This document shows, piece after piece, positions 1 to 6,052 of a stretch of DNA of 13,765 nt. The stretch comes from Chitinophagaceae bacterium (GTDB taxonomy: Bacteria; Bacteroidota; Bacteroidia; Chitinophagales; Chitinophagaceae): assembly GCA_003151295.1 (NCBI GenBank), contig PLXD01000628.1, forward strand, positions 4,735 to 18,499, written 5' to 3'. Position 1 is the first letter of the stretch, and each line of letters opens with the position of its first letter. A program made the translations under genes and the position numbers. Below the pieces are notes generated by a model that saw only the letters and a list, made by a program, of their open reading frames with translations, made no database searches and was not told where the DNA came from.

Positions 1-827
1 CCGGAACCGGAAAGGAAGTCTTCGCACAGGCAATACATTCAGGAAGTAAAAGAGCGAAACATGCGTTTGTTGCATTAAACTGCAGCGCGTTTAGTAAGGA
101 ATTACTTGAGAGCGAGCTTTTCGGATACAAGGCAGGAGCTTTCACTGGCGCGGTCAGGGATAAGAGAGGCTTGATGGAAGAGGCTAATGAAGGAACCTTA
201 TTCCTGGACGAATTGGGAGAGACCCCGTTGGATTTTCAGGTTAAGCTTTTGCGAGTGCTGGAAACCTCCGAGTTCATTAAAGTAGGTGATACGAAACCGA
301 CAAATGTCAACCTGCGTATCATAGCAGCAACCAACAAAAACCTGCTGGAAGAAGTGGCCGCCGGCAGGTTTAGGGAGGATCTCTTCTATAGATTAAACAC
401 GTTCATGATTTACCTTCCGCCATTAAGGGAACGGCAAGAAGACATTGCGATATTGGCAGAATATTTTCTTAAGCAATTCACGCGGACTTCCTACCCGCAC
501 GTTACGGATATGAGCCAGGGATTTATCGACTACTTGAAGCGCAATGATTGGAATGGAAACATCCGTGAATTGAAAAATGTAATGGAACGGGCATTGATTG
601 TTTGCCATGGAGACACCCTGACAAAGGACCATTTACCAGTCGAATTGCAATATACCACATTGAAATCAAAAACGCTGTCAGCCTTTGACCTGGCGAGCGT
701 AGAAAGCTTGCATATTCAACGGGTATTGCAATACACCGAAGGTAACAAAACACAGGCCGCAAAGTTATTGAAAATTGGGGTCGCTACCTTATACAGAAAA
801 ATAGAGGAATATAAGATTACACTTTAA
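1..827 (+). CDS. Sigma-54-dependent transcriptional activator, C-terminal part (5' end outside window)
   Basis: Enhancer-binding protein that uses ATP hydrolysis to open promoters held by sigma-54 RNA polymerase. The frame is open from base 3, so the gene enters from the left and 274 residues are visible. In order: the end of Walker A (GTGKE, visible residues 1-5), the sigma-54-contacting loop GAFTGA (45-50, bases 135-152), Walker B (GTLFLDE, 64-70), sensor I (RIIAATN, about 105-111), the arginine-finger region ([11 protein letters not shown], about 121-131), sensor II (NIREL) and a C-terminal Fis-type HTH ([20 protein letters not shown]). An internal TTG or ATG near 171 would start inside the AAA+ domain and is not the true start. 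The N-terminal sensing domain is missing, so the signal and targets cannot be told. All key AAA+ motifs are intact, so the protein should be active. Family certain; target genes unknown. Confidence 0.93.
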   Translation, partial: GTGKEVFAQAIHSGSKRAKHAFVALNCSAFSKELLESELFGYKAGAFTGAVRDKRGLMEEANEGTLFLDELGETPLDFQVKLLRVLETSEFIKVGDTKPTNVNLRIIAATNKNLLEEVAAGRFREDLFYRLNTFMIYLPPLRERQEDIAILAEYFLKQFTRTSYPHVTDMSQGFIDYLKRNDWNGNIRELKNVMERALIVCHGDTLTKDHLPVELQYTTLKSKTLSAFDLASVESLHIQRVLQYTEGNKTQAAKLLKIGVATLYRKIEEYKITL

Positions 828-862
828 TTATTGCCGATTTGTCTTGGCAAAGACACTGTCCA

Positions 863-997
863 TCAGTTTCCGGTTTTTCCCTCCCCCTCGTACAAGTAAT
901 ACGATGCCTTTTTAATCCGGTCATTTTCCAGTTGTTCCTGCTGGATTTCCTTTTGGTTATCGCTCCAATGGACGGAGAAATTATACAGGTTTATCAT
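863..997 (-). CDS. Possible small protein, 44 residues, unknown function
   Basis: Short frame starting MINLYNFSVHWSDNQ, with a charged, helix-prone middle (KEIQQEQLENDRIKKA) and ending EGEGKTGN. Eight bases upstream of the ATG is a strong Shine-Dalgarno-like AAGGGGTG, the main reason for listing it. It converges on the sigma-54 activator gene, with 35 bases between the two stops. A competing plus-strand frame over the same bases (839-1051) has no good ribosome site and an odd, hydrophobic composition, so I prefer the minus strand. The tail IKKASYYLYEGEGKTGN faintly recalls the start of DUF2934-type short proteins and could be a truncated relative, but that is a weak impression. It lies at the edge of a region of mobile-element scraps and may itself be a remnant. 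Confidence 0.4.
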   Translation of the reverse strand: MINLYNFSVHWSDNQKEIQQEQLENDRIKKASYYLYEGEGKTGN

Positions 998-1101
998 TTT
1001 GTCACCCCTTTTATCATCAACTTTCAGAAAATAATGAGAGTTCGTTTTTAAACTGGGTTATTAGAGATGCCCTGGTTCTTTTAATAATGGATTATGCATC
1101 C

Positions 1102-1163
1102 TTATTTACCGAAACTGTGCACGCTTATTTACCGAAGGTGTGCACTGTTATTTACCGATCACA
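1102..1163. repeat. Three direct repeats of 23-bp period, likely solo end of an IS21-type element
   Basis: Copies start at 1102, 1125 and 1148. Each opens with TTATTTACCGA; the first two share a 12-base block (TTATTTACCGAA), differ at two bases, then share TGTGCAC, and the third diverges after TTATTTACCGAT. Read on the minus strand from 1163, the array begins TGTGATCGGTAAATAA, so it starts 5'-TG. IS21-family elements are known for several copies of a transposase-binding repeat at each end and 5'-TG termini, and this array has that layout. No istA or istB coding sequence lies beside it, so if correct this is a stranded end. The alternative is an array of operator sites for a DNA-binding protein. 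The repeat structure is directly seen; the IS21 link is inference. Confidence 0.55.
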
Positions 1164-1218
1164 AGATGAGGTCTCGCATGCTTTTACCATATGAGATGGG
1201 CTGGATTAATTCCTCATT

Positions 1219-1422
1219 TCACAGATGCTGGGTAAGGTACAGGGATAAAACGGCCCCATAGACGTGTTGTTTTTGCGGATTGTTGCCGGCGCAGACGATC
1301 TTGGGGGCTGCAGGATTATTAATGTCGAGGGTAAACTCGTTTTCGGATAGCACATAGTATAAAGAAGGGGAGGGAAGCGATGCCATTGCGATCCGGGCGC
1401 TGGCGACCTGGCCTTCTAATTT
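1219..1422 (-). pseudogene. Internal fragment of a TraG/VirD4-type conjugative coupling protein
   Basis: A 67-codon open stretch with no proper start, bounded by TAG at 1423-1425 and TGA at 1219-1221. It reads KLEGQVASARIA, then LYYVLSENEFTLDI, then PKIVCAGNNPQKQHVYGAVL and LSLYLTQ. The FTLDINNP and GNNPQKQ...YGAVLSLY blocks are characteristic of the ATPase domain of Bacteroidota TraG/MobC coupling proteins, which hand DNA to the conjugation channel. The full protein is several hundred residues, so both ends are lost: the 5' break lies about 8 bases past the toxin stop codon at 1431, and the 3' break falls after LYLTQ, where the sequence ends in a stop. Between this fragment and the repeat array at 1163 are 55 bases with nothing recognised. 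Identification is from memory of the family. It cannot encode a working protein. Confidence 0.72.
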
Positions 1423-1430
1423 CTAGCCGT

Positions 1431-1745
1431 TTATAACCGCTTTTTCCAATTGGCTTCAGGGTTTTGATGGTGCGACAGCACCGCCTGAATAATAATTACC
1501 TTACCTTCTTCTGTAACAGTAAAATGAGCAGCATAAGGGAATCTGCCCATCGAAATCCAGCGAACATCATCATAACGAACGGAATAGTTATAAGGCTTAG
1601 CTTTTACTTTAACAAAATCCTGTTTGAGTTCTCTGAAGAACTCTTTTCCCAACCCTTTCCGCTTTGAGTTATAATAATAGACCGCTTCCTGAATTTCAAT
1701 TAAGGCTTCCGGAGTTATTTGAAGCTTATATACTTTTCGCGGCAT
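1431..1745 (-). CDS. RelE/ParE-superfamily toxin of a type II toxin-antitoxin pair
   Basis: 104 residues, the usual size for this superfamily. The layout fits the small RelE/ParE fold: a first strand (KVYKLQITPEA), two helices (about 12-28 and 31-48, the second ending ELKQDFVKVKAKP), then a strand-rich half containing RYDDVRWISMGRFPYAAHF (about 57-75) and GKVIIIQAVLSHHQNP (81-96), ending EANWKKRL. Arginines at 57, 62 and 68 sit where these toxins often carry their active or contact residues. RelE members cut mRNA on the ribosome and ParE members poison gyrase; the sequence alone does not say which applies. The ATG overlaps the antitoxin stop by one base (TAATG), implying translational coupling. 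It lies in AT-rich accessory DNA next to a TraG remnant, as expected of a plasmid or ICE stability module. Confidence 0.82.
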   Translation of the reverse strand: MPRKVYKLQITPEALIEIQEAVYYYNSKRKGLGKEFFRELKQDFVKVKAKPYNYSVRYDDVRWISMGRFPYAAHFTVTEEGKVIIIQAVLSHHQNPEANWKKRL

Positions 1746-1987
1746 TAAGCCAATTTAATTGATTTTTTAGCTTTATTCCAATCCAGTAAAAGTTCTGGAT
1801 TCTTAGTATATTTTTTAATACGCTGACGGACGATCTTTTTCTGCTGTTCGGGTATAGTATGAATGATTTGCTGATCGTCCTGATCTTCAGCTAATGTTTT
1901 TACAACAGTCAATACTGCCTTTTTTTGCTTGGGGTTTAATCTCCCTAAATAGTTATTGATTTGCTTATCTATTAGTACTGCATTCAT
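1745..1987 (-). CDS. Antitoxin partner of the RelE/ParE-type toxin
   Basis: 80 residues, highly charged and predicted helical, with no recognisable HTH or ribbon-helix-helix motif I can place securely. It starts MNAVLIDKQINNYLGRLNPK, continues with QKKAVLTVVKTLAEDQDD, and ends LLDWNKAKKSIKLA. The N-terminal half resembles antitoxins that precede RelE/ParE toxins in Bacteroidota, and the amphipathic C-terminal DWNKAKKSI resembles the toxin-binding tail of such proteins. The call rests mainly on position: directly upstream of the toxin with a one-base stop/start overlap. An AAAGGAG sequence lies about 18 bases before the ATG, rather far for a Shine-Dalgarno. Antitoxins of this class normally bind and inactivate the toxin and repress the shared promoter; whether this one binds DNA is unclear. 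Confidence 0.66.
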   Translation of the reverse strand: MNAVLIDKQINNYLGRLNPKQKKAVLTVVKTLAEDQDDQQIIHTIPEQQKKIVRQRIKKYTKNPELLLDWNKAKKSIKLA

Positions 1988-2069
1988 AATTTCTATTTTA
2001 ATTTTCTCCTTTGCAACCTGCTTCCCGGGAGACCTGTTCCACGGATGATATCTTTTGGTTATATACGCT

Positions 2070-2077
2070 CAAATTTA
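2070..2077 (-). promoter_or_regulatory. Candidate Bacteroidota -7 promoter element for the toxin-antitoxin operon
   Basis: Minus-strand TAAATTTG matches the Bacteroidota -7 consensus TAnnTTTG exactly and lies about 83 bases before the antitoxin ATG. The upstream -33 TTG element is not evident; that stretch is A-rich instead. Transcription would begin near 2063 and give a leader of about 75 bases. Confidence 0.4.
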
Positions 2078-2103
2078 CACTTTTTTTTAGTTATTTTTAT
2101 TTT

Positions 2104-2226
2104 TTAGTCCTGTCCGTATGACCTGTAATAAAAATGGTGATAAGAGCATTTCTTTCTTGCTTTTTTTACAAGCGAAGCTATCTGTTCATCTGAAAGGCCA
2201 TCCGGCGCAGCTGCAAAAACGAAAAT
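2104..2226 (-). pseudogene. C-terminal scrap of an unrecognised gene clipped by the IS element
   Basis: Immediately outside the left IS end an open frame runs leftward for 40 codons and stops at TAA (2104-2106). It reads IFVFAAAPDGLSDEQIASLV, then KKARKKCSYHHFYYRSYGQD. The first half has protein-like composition, with a helix-like DGLSDEQIASLVKKARKK. The frame stays open into the IS end (ETPS before IFVF) and has no start of its own. I therefore read it as the 3' end of a gene whose 5' part was displaced when the IS inserted or by a later deletion. On the other side of the IS (4065 onward, minus strand) I could not find a convincing matching N-terminal part. I do not recognise the family. It ends 117 bases before the antitoxin start and may once have been its upstream neighbour. 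Confidence 0.4.
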
Positions 2227-2245
2227 AGAGGGTGTCTCAAAAGTA
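2227..2245. repeat. Left terminal inverted repeat of the IS1182-type element
   Basis: AGAGGGTGTCTCAAAAGTA, an exact reverse complement of 4046-4064. Its inner part pairs with bases 2247-2258 to form the hairpin described separately. Confidence 0.87.
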
Positions 2246-2272
2246 ATTTGAGGCACCCTTTTTTATTTTTTC
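2230..2272 (+). terminator. Intrinsic terminator inside the left IS end
   Basis: A 12-bp stem (2230-2241 with 2247-2258, one G-T wobble) and five-base loop AGTAA are followed by an almost unbroken T tract (2259-2272). On the plus strand this is a good Rho-independent terminator. It would stop transcripts entering the IS from the left before they reach the transposase, a known way for insertion sequences to limit read-in expression. Confidence 0.72.
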
Positions 2273-2367
2273 CGTTTCAGTTTTTGGAATGGGTTTATTC
2301 ACATAGTTACTGTATAAAATAGTCTTCTGAAAGTAAGGCCCAGTATGGTTTTTGTGGGAATATAGCC

Positions 2368-3912
2368 ATGGCAAGAGGCAAAACATTGACGGTGGTATTT
2401 AAGAGCAATCATCAGCACCAGGGGATGTTGTTACCACCTGATTTACAAGATCTTATCCCGTCCAATCATCCTGTAAGAGTAGTGAATGCCGTCCTGGATA
2501 AAGTCGATATTACCAGACTGATGGCGCAGTATAAGCCAGGTGGCACCAGCAGCTATCATCCGCGCATGTTACTGAAGGTATTGGTATATGCCTATATCAA
2601 TAATGTTTATAGCAGTCGTAAGATCGAAGAGGCCGTAGCCCAGAACATCTGTTACATGTGGTTAAGCGGTATGAGCAAACCCGATCATAATACCATTAAC
2701 CGGTTCCGGGGAAAAAGATTGCAGCAAACCTTACAACCGATCTTTACGCAGGTGGTGCTATTATTATGCGAGGAGGGTCTTTTAAGCCTGAAGGACCTAT
2801 ATACAGATGGCACCAAGATAGAAGCCAATGCCAATCGTTATACGTTCGTATGGGGTAAAGCCATTAAAAACAACAAAGAGAAGATAAAGCTACAGTTAAA
2901 TGAGCTGTGGCAATATGCCCAGTCGGTAGCCGCTGCCGAGCTCGACGATACGGATCCTTCCGGTTTTGATAAAATAGACAGCGAGAAAGTCAGTCAGACT
3001 ATTGAAAAAATAAACGAGGTTTTAAAAGATAAGCCTACTGATAGTAAAGTGCGCCAAAAGCTGAATTATGCCCGTAGGCACTGGCCTGCAGCACTGGATA
3101 AATACGAACAACAGGAAAAGAAAATCGGCACCCAGCGAAACAGCTATAGCAAAACCGATCCGGATGCCACGTTCATGCGCATGAAGGAAGACCATATGAG
3201 AAATGGGCAGTTAAAGCCGGGATATAACGTGCAGATCAGTACCAATAACCAGTTTATAGCTTCTTACAGTATCCACCAGAACGTTACGGACACCAATACC
3301 TTGATCGCTCATCTTAAGCAACATATAAAGAGCTATCGGCAAAAACCCAATGCTGTTACCGCAGACGCAGGTTACGGGAGCGAACAAAATTATCAATGGT
3401 TGGAAGCCAAACGAATTACCGGTTATGTAAAACACAATCAGTTTGATCGTCAGCAGAGTCACAAAATACGGAGTAAAACCCCGTATGCGGCTGATAAACT
3501 ATCCTATGATCCCTTAACCGATCGTTATACATGCCCGATTGGAAAACCCATGAAAAACATTGGCGAGCATACAAAGTTCAACAAGGCTGGCTTTGAACAA
3601 ACGATTACCAGTTACCAGGCTAAAAAATGTGAAGGCTGTCCTTTAAGGAGCGAGTGCCATCAGGCAAAAGGCAATCGAATTATCGAGGTCAATCATAACC
3701 TGAACCGCCTAAAACAACAGGCGGAAAAACGGCTAAAAAGTACCCGAGGTGTAAAAAAGCGAAAACAGCGCTGCTTCGATACCGAACCTGTGTTTGCCAA
3801 CATTAAGCATAATCACCACTTTAAACGATTTATGCTCAGAGGCATCGAAAAAGTAACCATTGAAACAGGGTTACTGGCATTAGCGCACAACTTAAGAAAG
3901 AAAATAGCCTGA
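2368..3912 (+). CDS. IS1182-family transposase
   Basis: DDE-type transposase of 514 residues, near full length for the family. The N-terminal part (about 15-115) is the DUF772-like region, with YKPGGTSSYHPRMLLKVLVY and DHNTINRFR. Likely catalytic carboxylates are D147 (LYTDGTKIEA), D333 (VTADAGYGSEQ) and a C-terminal glutamate in RGIEKVTIE (E494 or E499). A lysine-rich insert (about 165-265) separates the first two. A cysteine set (C389, C421, C424, C430) in RYTCPIGKP and KKCEGCPLRSEC may bind zinc, as in other DDE_Tnp_1_6 members. The ATG at 2368 begins MARGKTLTVVFKSN and the gene lies wholly between the two inverted repeats. No strong Shine-Dalgarno precedes it and the left-end terminator should block read-in, both consistent with low expression. 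No frameshift or internal stop. Confidence 0.94.
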   Translation: MARGKTLTVVFKSNHQHQGMLLPPDLQDLIPSNHPVRVVNAVLDKVDITRLMAQYKPGGTSSYHPRMLLKVLVYAYINNVYSSRKIEEAVAQNICYMWLSGMSKPDHNTINRFRGKRLQQTLQPIFTQVVLLLCEEGLLSLKDLYTDGTKIEANANRYTFVWGKAIKNNKEKIKLQLNELWQYAQSVAAAELDDTDPSGFDKIDSEKVSQTIEKINEVLKDKPTDSKVRQKLNYARRHWPAALDKYEQQEKKIGTQRNSYSKTDPDATFMRMKEDHMRNGQLKPGYNVQISTNNQFIASYSIHQNVTDTNTLIAHLKQHIKSYRQKPNAVTADAGYGSEQNYQWLEAKRITGYVKHNQFDRQQSHKIRSKTPYAADKLSYDPLTDRYTCPIGKPMKNIGEHTKFNKAGFEQTITSYQAKKCEGCPLRSECHQAKGNRIIEVNHNLNRLKQQAEKRLKSTRGVKKRKQRCFDTEPVFANIKHNHHFKRFMLRGIEKVTIETGLLALAHNLRKKIA

Positions 3913-4033
3913 AAAAGCGCTGAAACTTACCTGCCAACCCCCTTCCCACACCACCAGCACTACTGATCATCAACTTCCATCATCATCATTCATATCTCCT
4001 GTACAATACCCTAGATAGACCCCTATATGCAAA

Positions 4034-4064
4034 AGAGGGTGTCTCTACTTTTGAGACACCCTCT
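4034..4064 (-). terminator. Hairpin at the right IS end, weak terminator on the minus strand
   Basis: A perfect 12-bp stem, AGAGGGTGTCTC (4034-4045) with GAGACACCCTCT (4053-4064), and a seven-base loop. On the minus strand it is followed by only a short T run (TTTTGC), so termination would be modest; on the plus strand there is no T tract. It may instead serve the transposition reaction. Confidence 0.38.
4046..4064. repeat. Right terminal inverted repeat of the IS1182-type element
   Basis: TACTTTTGAGACACCCTCT, the exact reverse complement of the left end. Unlike the left end, the inner repeat here (4034-4045) matches without mismatch, so the right end carries a fully self-complementary hairpin. 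Confidence 0.87.
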
Positions 4065-4362
4065 GCTTATCCATTTGGCACAAAAGAGCCATCCTGGAAA
4101 CAGGACGGCATCTAACGATTGCTTGCCATATGAAAAAAAATTAGGATCTCTTTTATGCTGATTTTCAGCGCATTTCAAACTAGACCTCTATTGATTGCGT
4201 GTTACGCGATTGCTGCTATATGAAAATCTTTTACTCTTATACGAATGTACAACGTCTCATGACGGAGTTATAATCAATTTCACGGGTGTTTAATTATGTC
4301 AAAATGATATTTTTAATACTAAAACCCTTTACTGTACTGTATTTCAGGACAAATTTTTCATT
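4065..4362. other. Noncoding stretch between the IS and the 523-residue gene, with an imperfect direct repeat
   Basis: No convincing gene on either strand. It contains an imperfect repeat: CGATTGCTTGCCATATGAAAA at 4116-4136 and CGATTGCTGCTATATGAAAA at 4207-4226, start-to-start distance 91 bases. The last 100 bases are AT-rich and should hold the promoter of the downstream gene, but I found no clean TAnnTTTG match. The left part may be flanking DNA of the gene clipped by the IS. Confidence 0.4.
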
Positions 4363-5934
4363 ATGGCCAACCGGTTTTCAGACATTTTATTCCAATTGAT
4401 TCATTCCCTGGAAAAGTCCGAAAAAAGGCATTTTAAACTCTATATTAAAAGGAGTTCTACCAAAGAAGATCTTAAGATCGTCAAATTATTCGATGCGCTG
4501 GACAAACTGGGCGACTATGATGAAAAGCTGCTCCTAAAGAAGCTTCCCGGCATAGAGAAGCCACAATTGTCCAACCTCAAGACCCATTTATACAAACAGA
4601 TACTGGCCAGCCTGCGCCTTTTGAAAAGCGCCGAGAGCATCGATCTCCAATTGAATGAAATGTTCGATTACGCGCACATACTCTATAAAAAAGGTTTGTT
4701 TGTACAGAGCCTCAGGATCCTGGATCGGGCCAAAGAGACGGCTAAGGTCAATCAGAAATTCAATTTCCTGGCCCAGGTCCTCTCGCTGGAAAAAAGAATA
4801 GAGACCCTGCATATCACCCATAGCATGCAGATGCGGGCCGAACAATTGTCTGCCGAAGCGCTGGAAGTGAGCGCCCGCATTGACATGGTTGCCAGGTTGT
4901 CCAACCTGGCCTTGCGGGTCTATAGCTGGTATATCAGCAACGGGCATGCACGTAATGAAAAGGACGATGAACGCCTCAAACAATTCCTGGACGAGCAACT
5001 CCCCCCCCATGCCTGGGAGCAGACCGGCTTCTATGAAAGATTATACCTGTACCAGATCTATAACTGGTATGCCTATATCCGCCAGGACTTCCTGATGTAT
5101 TACCGCTATTCGCAGAAATGGGTGGACCTTTTCGCCGAACAACCACTAATGGTAAGGGTGGAGACCGGACACTATATCAAGGGGCTTCACAATCTGCTGA
5201 ACGCTCATTTCGACCTGCGCAATTACCAGAAATTCGAGATCACCCTGCAACAGTTCGAAGCTTTCGCCCAGTCCGACAGGGTGATCCAGAATGACAATTT
5301 CCGCATTCAATCCTTTCTATATATCACCACCGCCAAGATTAACCAGCATTTCATGCTGGGGACCTTCTCCGAAGGGCTCTCCCAGGTGCCGGAGATCGAA
5401 AGACAACTGAAGGAGTATGATCTGTTCATCGACCGACACCGGATACTGGTCCTAAATTATAAAATAGCCACCCTCCATTTTGGCAGCGGGGACTATACCA
5501 CCTGCATTGACTATCTCCAAAGGATCATCCATGACCAGGTGGATATGCGGAATGATCTCCAGTGCTATGCCCGGGTGCAGCACCTGATGGCGCATTATGA
5601 ACTCGGGAATTTTGAGCTGATGGAATCTCTTACCAAATCGGTATACCGCTTCATGGCCAAAAAGGAAAATCTTACCCGGGTTGAAGAAGAAATGTTCAAA
5701 TTTTTACGCAACTCCTTCCATGTTTCCCGCCATACCCTGAGGGCGGAATTCGAAAAATTCCTGCAAAAGATAAAAAAATTCGAAAAGAACCGTTTCGAAG
5801 CACGCGCTTTCGCTTACCTCGACATCATCTCCTGGGTGGAAAGCAAGGTCTACCAAAAACCCATGAGCAATATAATCCGTGAGAAATACCTGAAAAGCCG
5901 CAAGCGAACTTATAAAATAGCGGAAACACAGTAG
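4363..5934 (+). CDS. Conserved-looking helical protein of unknown function, 523 residues
   Basis: I recognise the general type, a large soluble helical protein seen in Chitinophagaceae-like genomes, but no named family or activity. It starts MANRFSDILFQLIHSLEKSE, with no signal peptide or membrane segment, so it is probably cytoplasmic. The N-terminal 100 residues (EKRHFKLYIKR, LFDALDKLGDYDEKLLLKKL, QLSNLKTHLYKQILASLRLL) look like a helical module. Residues about 110-440 are repeated helical pairs rich in Y, F, L and A (YKKGLFVQSLRILDRAKETA, LHFGSGDYTTCIDYLQRII), suggesting a TPR-like solenoid. The C-terminus is very basic (KIKKFEKNR, KSRKRTYKIAETQ). Such solenoids usually bind proteins. No catalytic motif was seen. 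The start is the first ATG in a clean frame, after AT-rich upstream DNA. A remnant of an ABC permease follows directly. Confidence 0.85.
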   Translation: MANRFSDILFQLIHSLEKSEKRHFKLYIKRSSTKEDLKIVKLFDALDKLGDYDEKLLLKKLPGIEKPQLSNLKTHLYKQILASLRLLKSAESIDLQLNEMFDYAHILYKKGLFVQSLRILDRAKETAKVNQKFNFLAQVLSLEKRIETLHITHSMQMRAEQLSAEALEVSARIDMVARLSNLALRVYSWYISNGHARNEKDDERLKQFLDEQLPPHAWEQTGFYERLYLYQIYNWYAYIRQDFLMYYRYSQKWVDLFAEQPLMVRVETGHYIKGLHNLLNAHFDLRNYQKFEITLQQFEAFAQSDRVIQNDNFRIQSFLYITTAKINQHFMLGTFSEGLSQVPEIERQLKEYDLFIDRHRILVLNYKIATLHFGSGDYTTCIDYLQRIIHDQVDMRNDLQCYARVQHLMAHYELGNFELMESLTKSVYRFMAKKENLTRVEEEMFKFLRNSFHVSRHTLRAEFEKFLQKIKKFEKNRFEARAFAYLDIISWVESKVYQKPMSNIIREKYLKSRKRTYKIAETQ

Positions 5935-5935
5935 C

Positions 5936-6052
5936 CACTCGCGCGATCTCCTGGTTCTGGTATACATAGCCCTGCTCGTCGCCACACCGATCGCCTGGTG
6001 GTTCATGCATGACTGGCTGGACAATTTCGTAAAGTCATTGCGAAGTGAGTAG
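5936..6052 (+). pseudogene. C-terminal tail of a MacB/FtsX-type ABC transporter permease
   Basis: Two bases after the preceding stop, a third plus-strand frame runs 39 codons to TAG (6050-6052). It reads HSRDLLVLVYIALLVATPIA, then WWFMHDWLDNFVKSLRSE. A hydrophobic helix followed by the P-x-A-W-W-x-M-x-x-W-L-x-x-F pattern is typical of the region before the last membrane helix in MacB-like/FtsX-like permeases of Bacteroidota (compare the common IASPIAWW.M..WLQDFA pattern). No start codon or upstream domain is present; the frame is closed by a TAG at 5918-5920. A full permease is about 800 residues, so this is a stump. It ends one base before the stop of the convergent transglutaminase gene. 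Coding identity is from pattern recognition only, but the match is specific. Confidence 0.6.

Larger units (their letters stand above)
2227..4064 (+). mobile_element. Complete IS1182-family insertion sequence, about 1.84 kb
   Basis: The element is bounded by 19-bp perfect terminal inverted repeats (2227-2245 and 4046-4064) and holds one transposase gene (2368-3912) plus noncoding ends of 141 and 152 bases. Its size is within the normal range for IS1182-family elements. Both terminal repeats lie inside hairpins. I see no clear target-site duplication: the left flank ends GAAAAT and the right flank begins GCTTAT. Either this element makes none of obvious length, or one flank has been lost since insertion. 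The transposase frame is intact, so it may still be mobile. Confidence 0.87.

Noticed and set aside
840..855. Hairpin TGTCTTGGCAAAGACA as a terminator between convergent genes
   Set aside because: Only a 6-bp AT-rich stem with no T tract on either strand; too weak to call.
839..1051. Plus-strand 70-residue frame after the sigma-54 activator
   Set aside because: No ribosome-binding site, unusual hydrophobic composition, and the opposite strand has a better supported small frame.
4588..5010. Minus-strand 140-residue frame inside the 523-residue gene
   Set aside because: Antisense shadow with no ribosome site and no recognisable motif.
5704..6024. Minus-strand 106-residue frame across the end of the 523-residue gene
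   Set aside because: It lies antisense to a solid gene and to the permease remnant, and its composition is not protein-like; a shadow frame.
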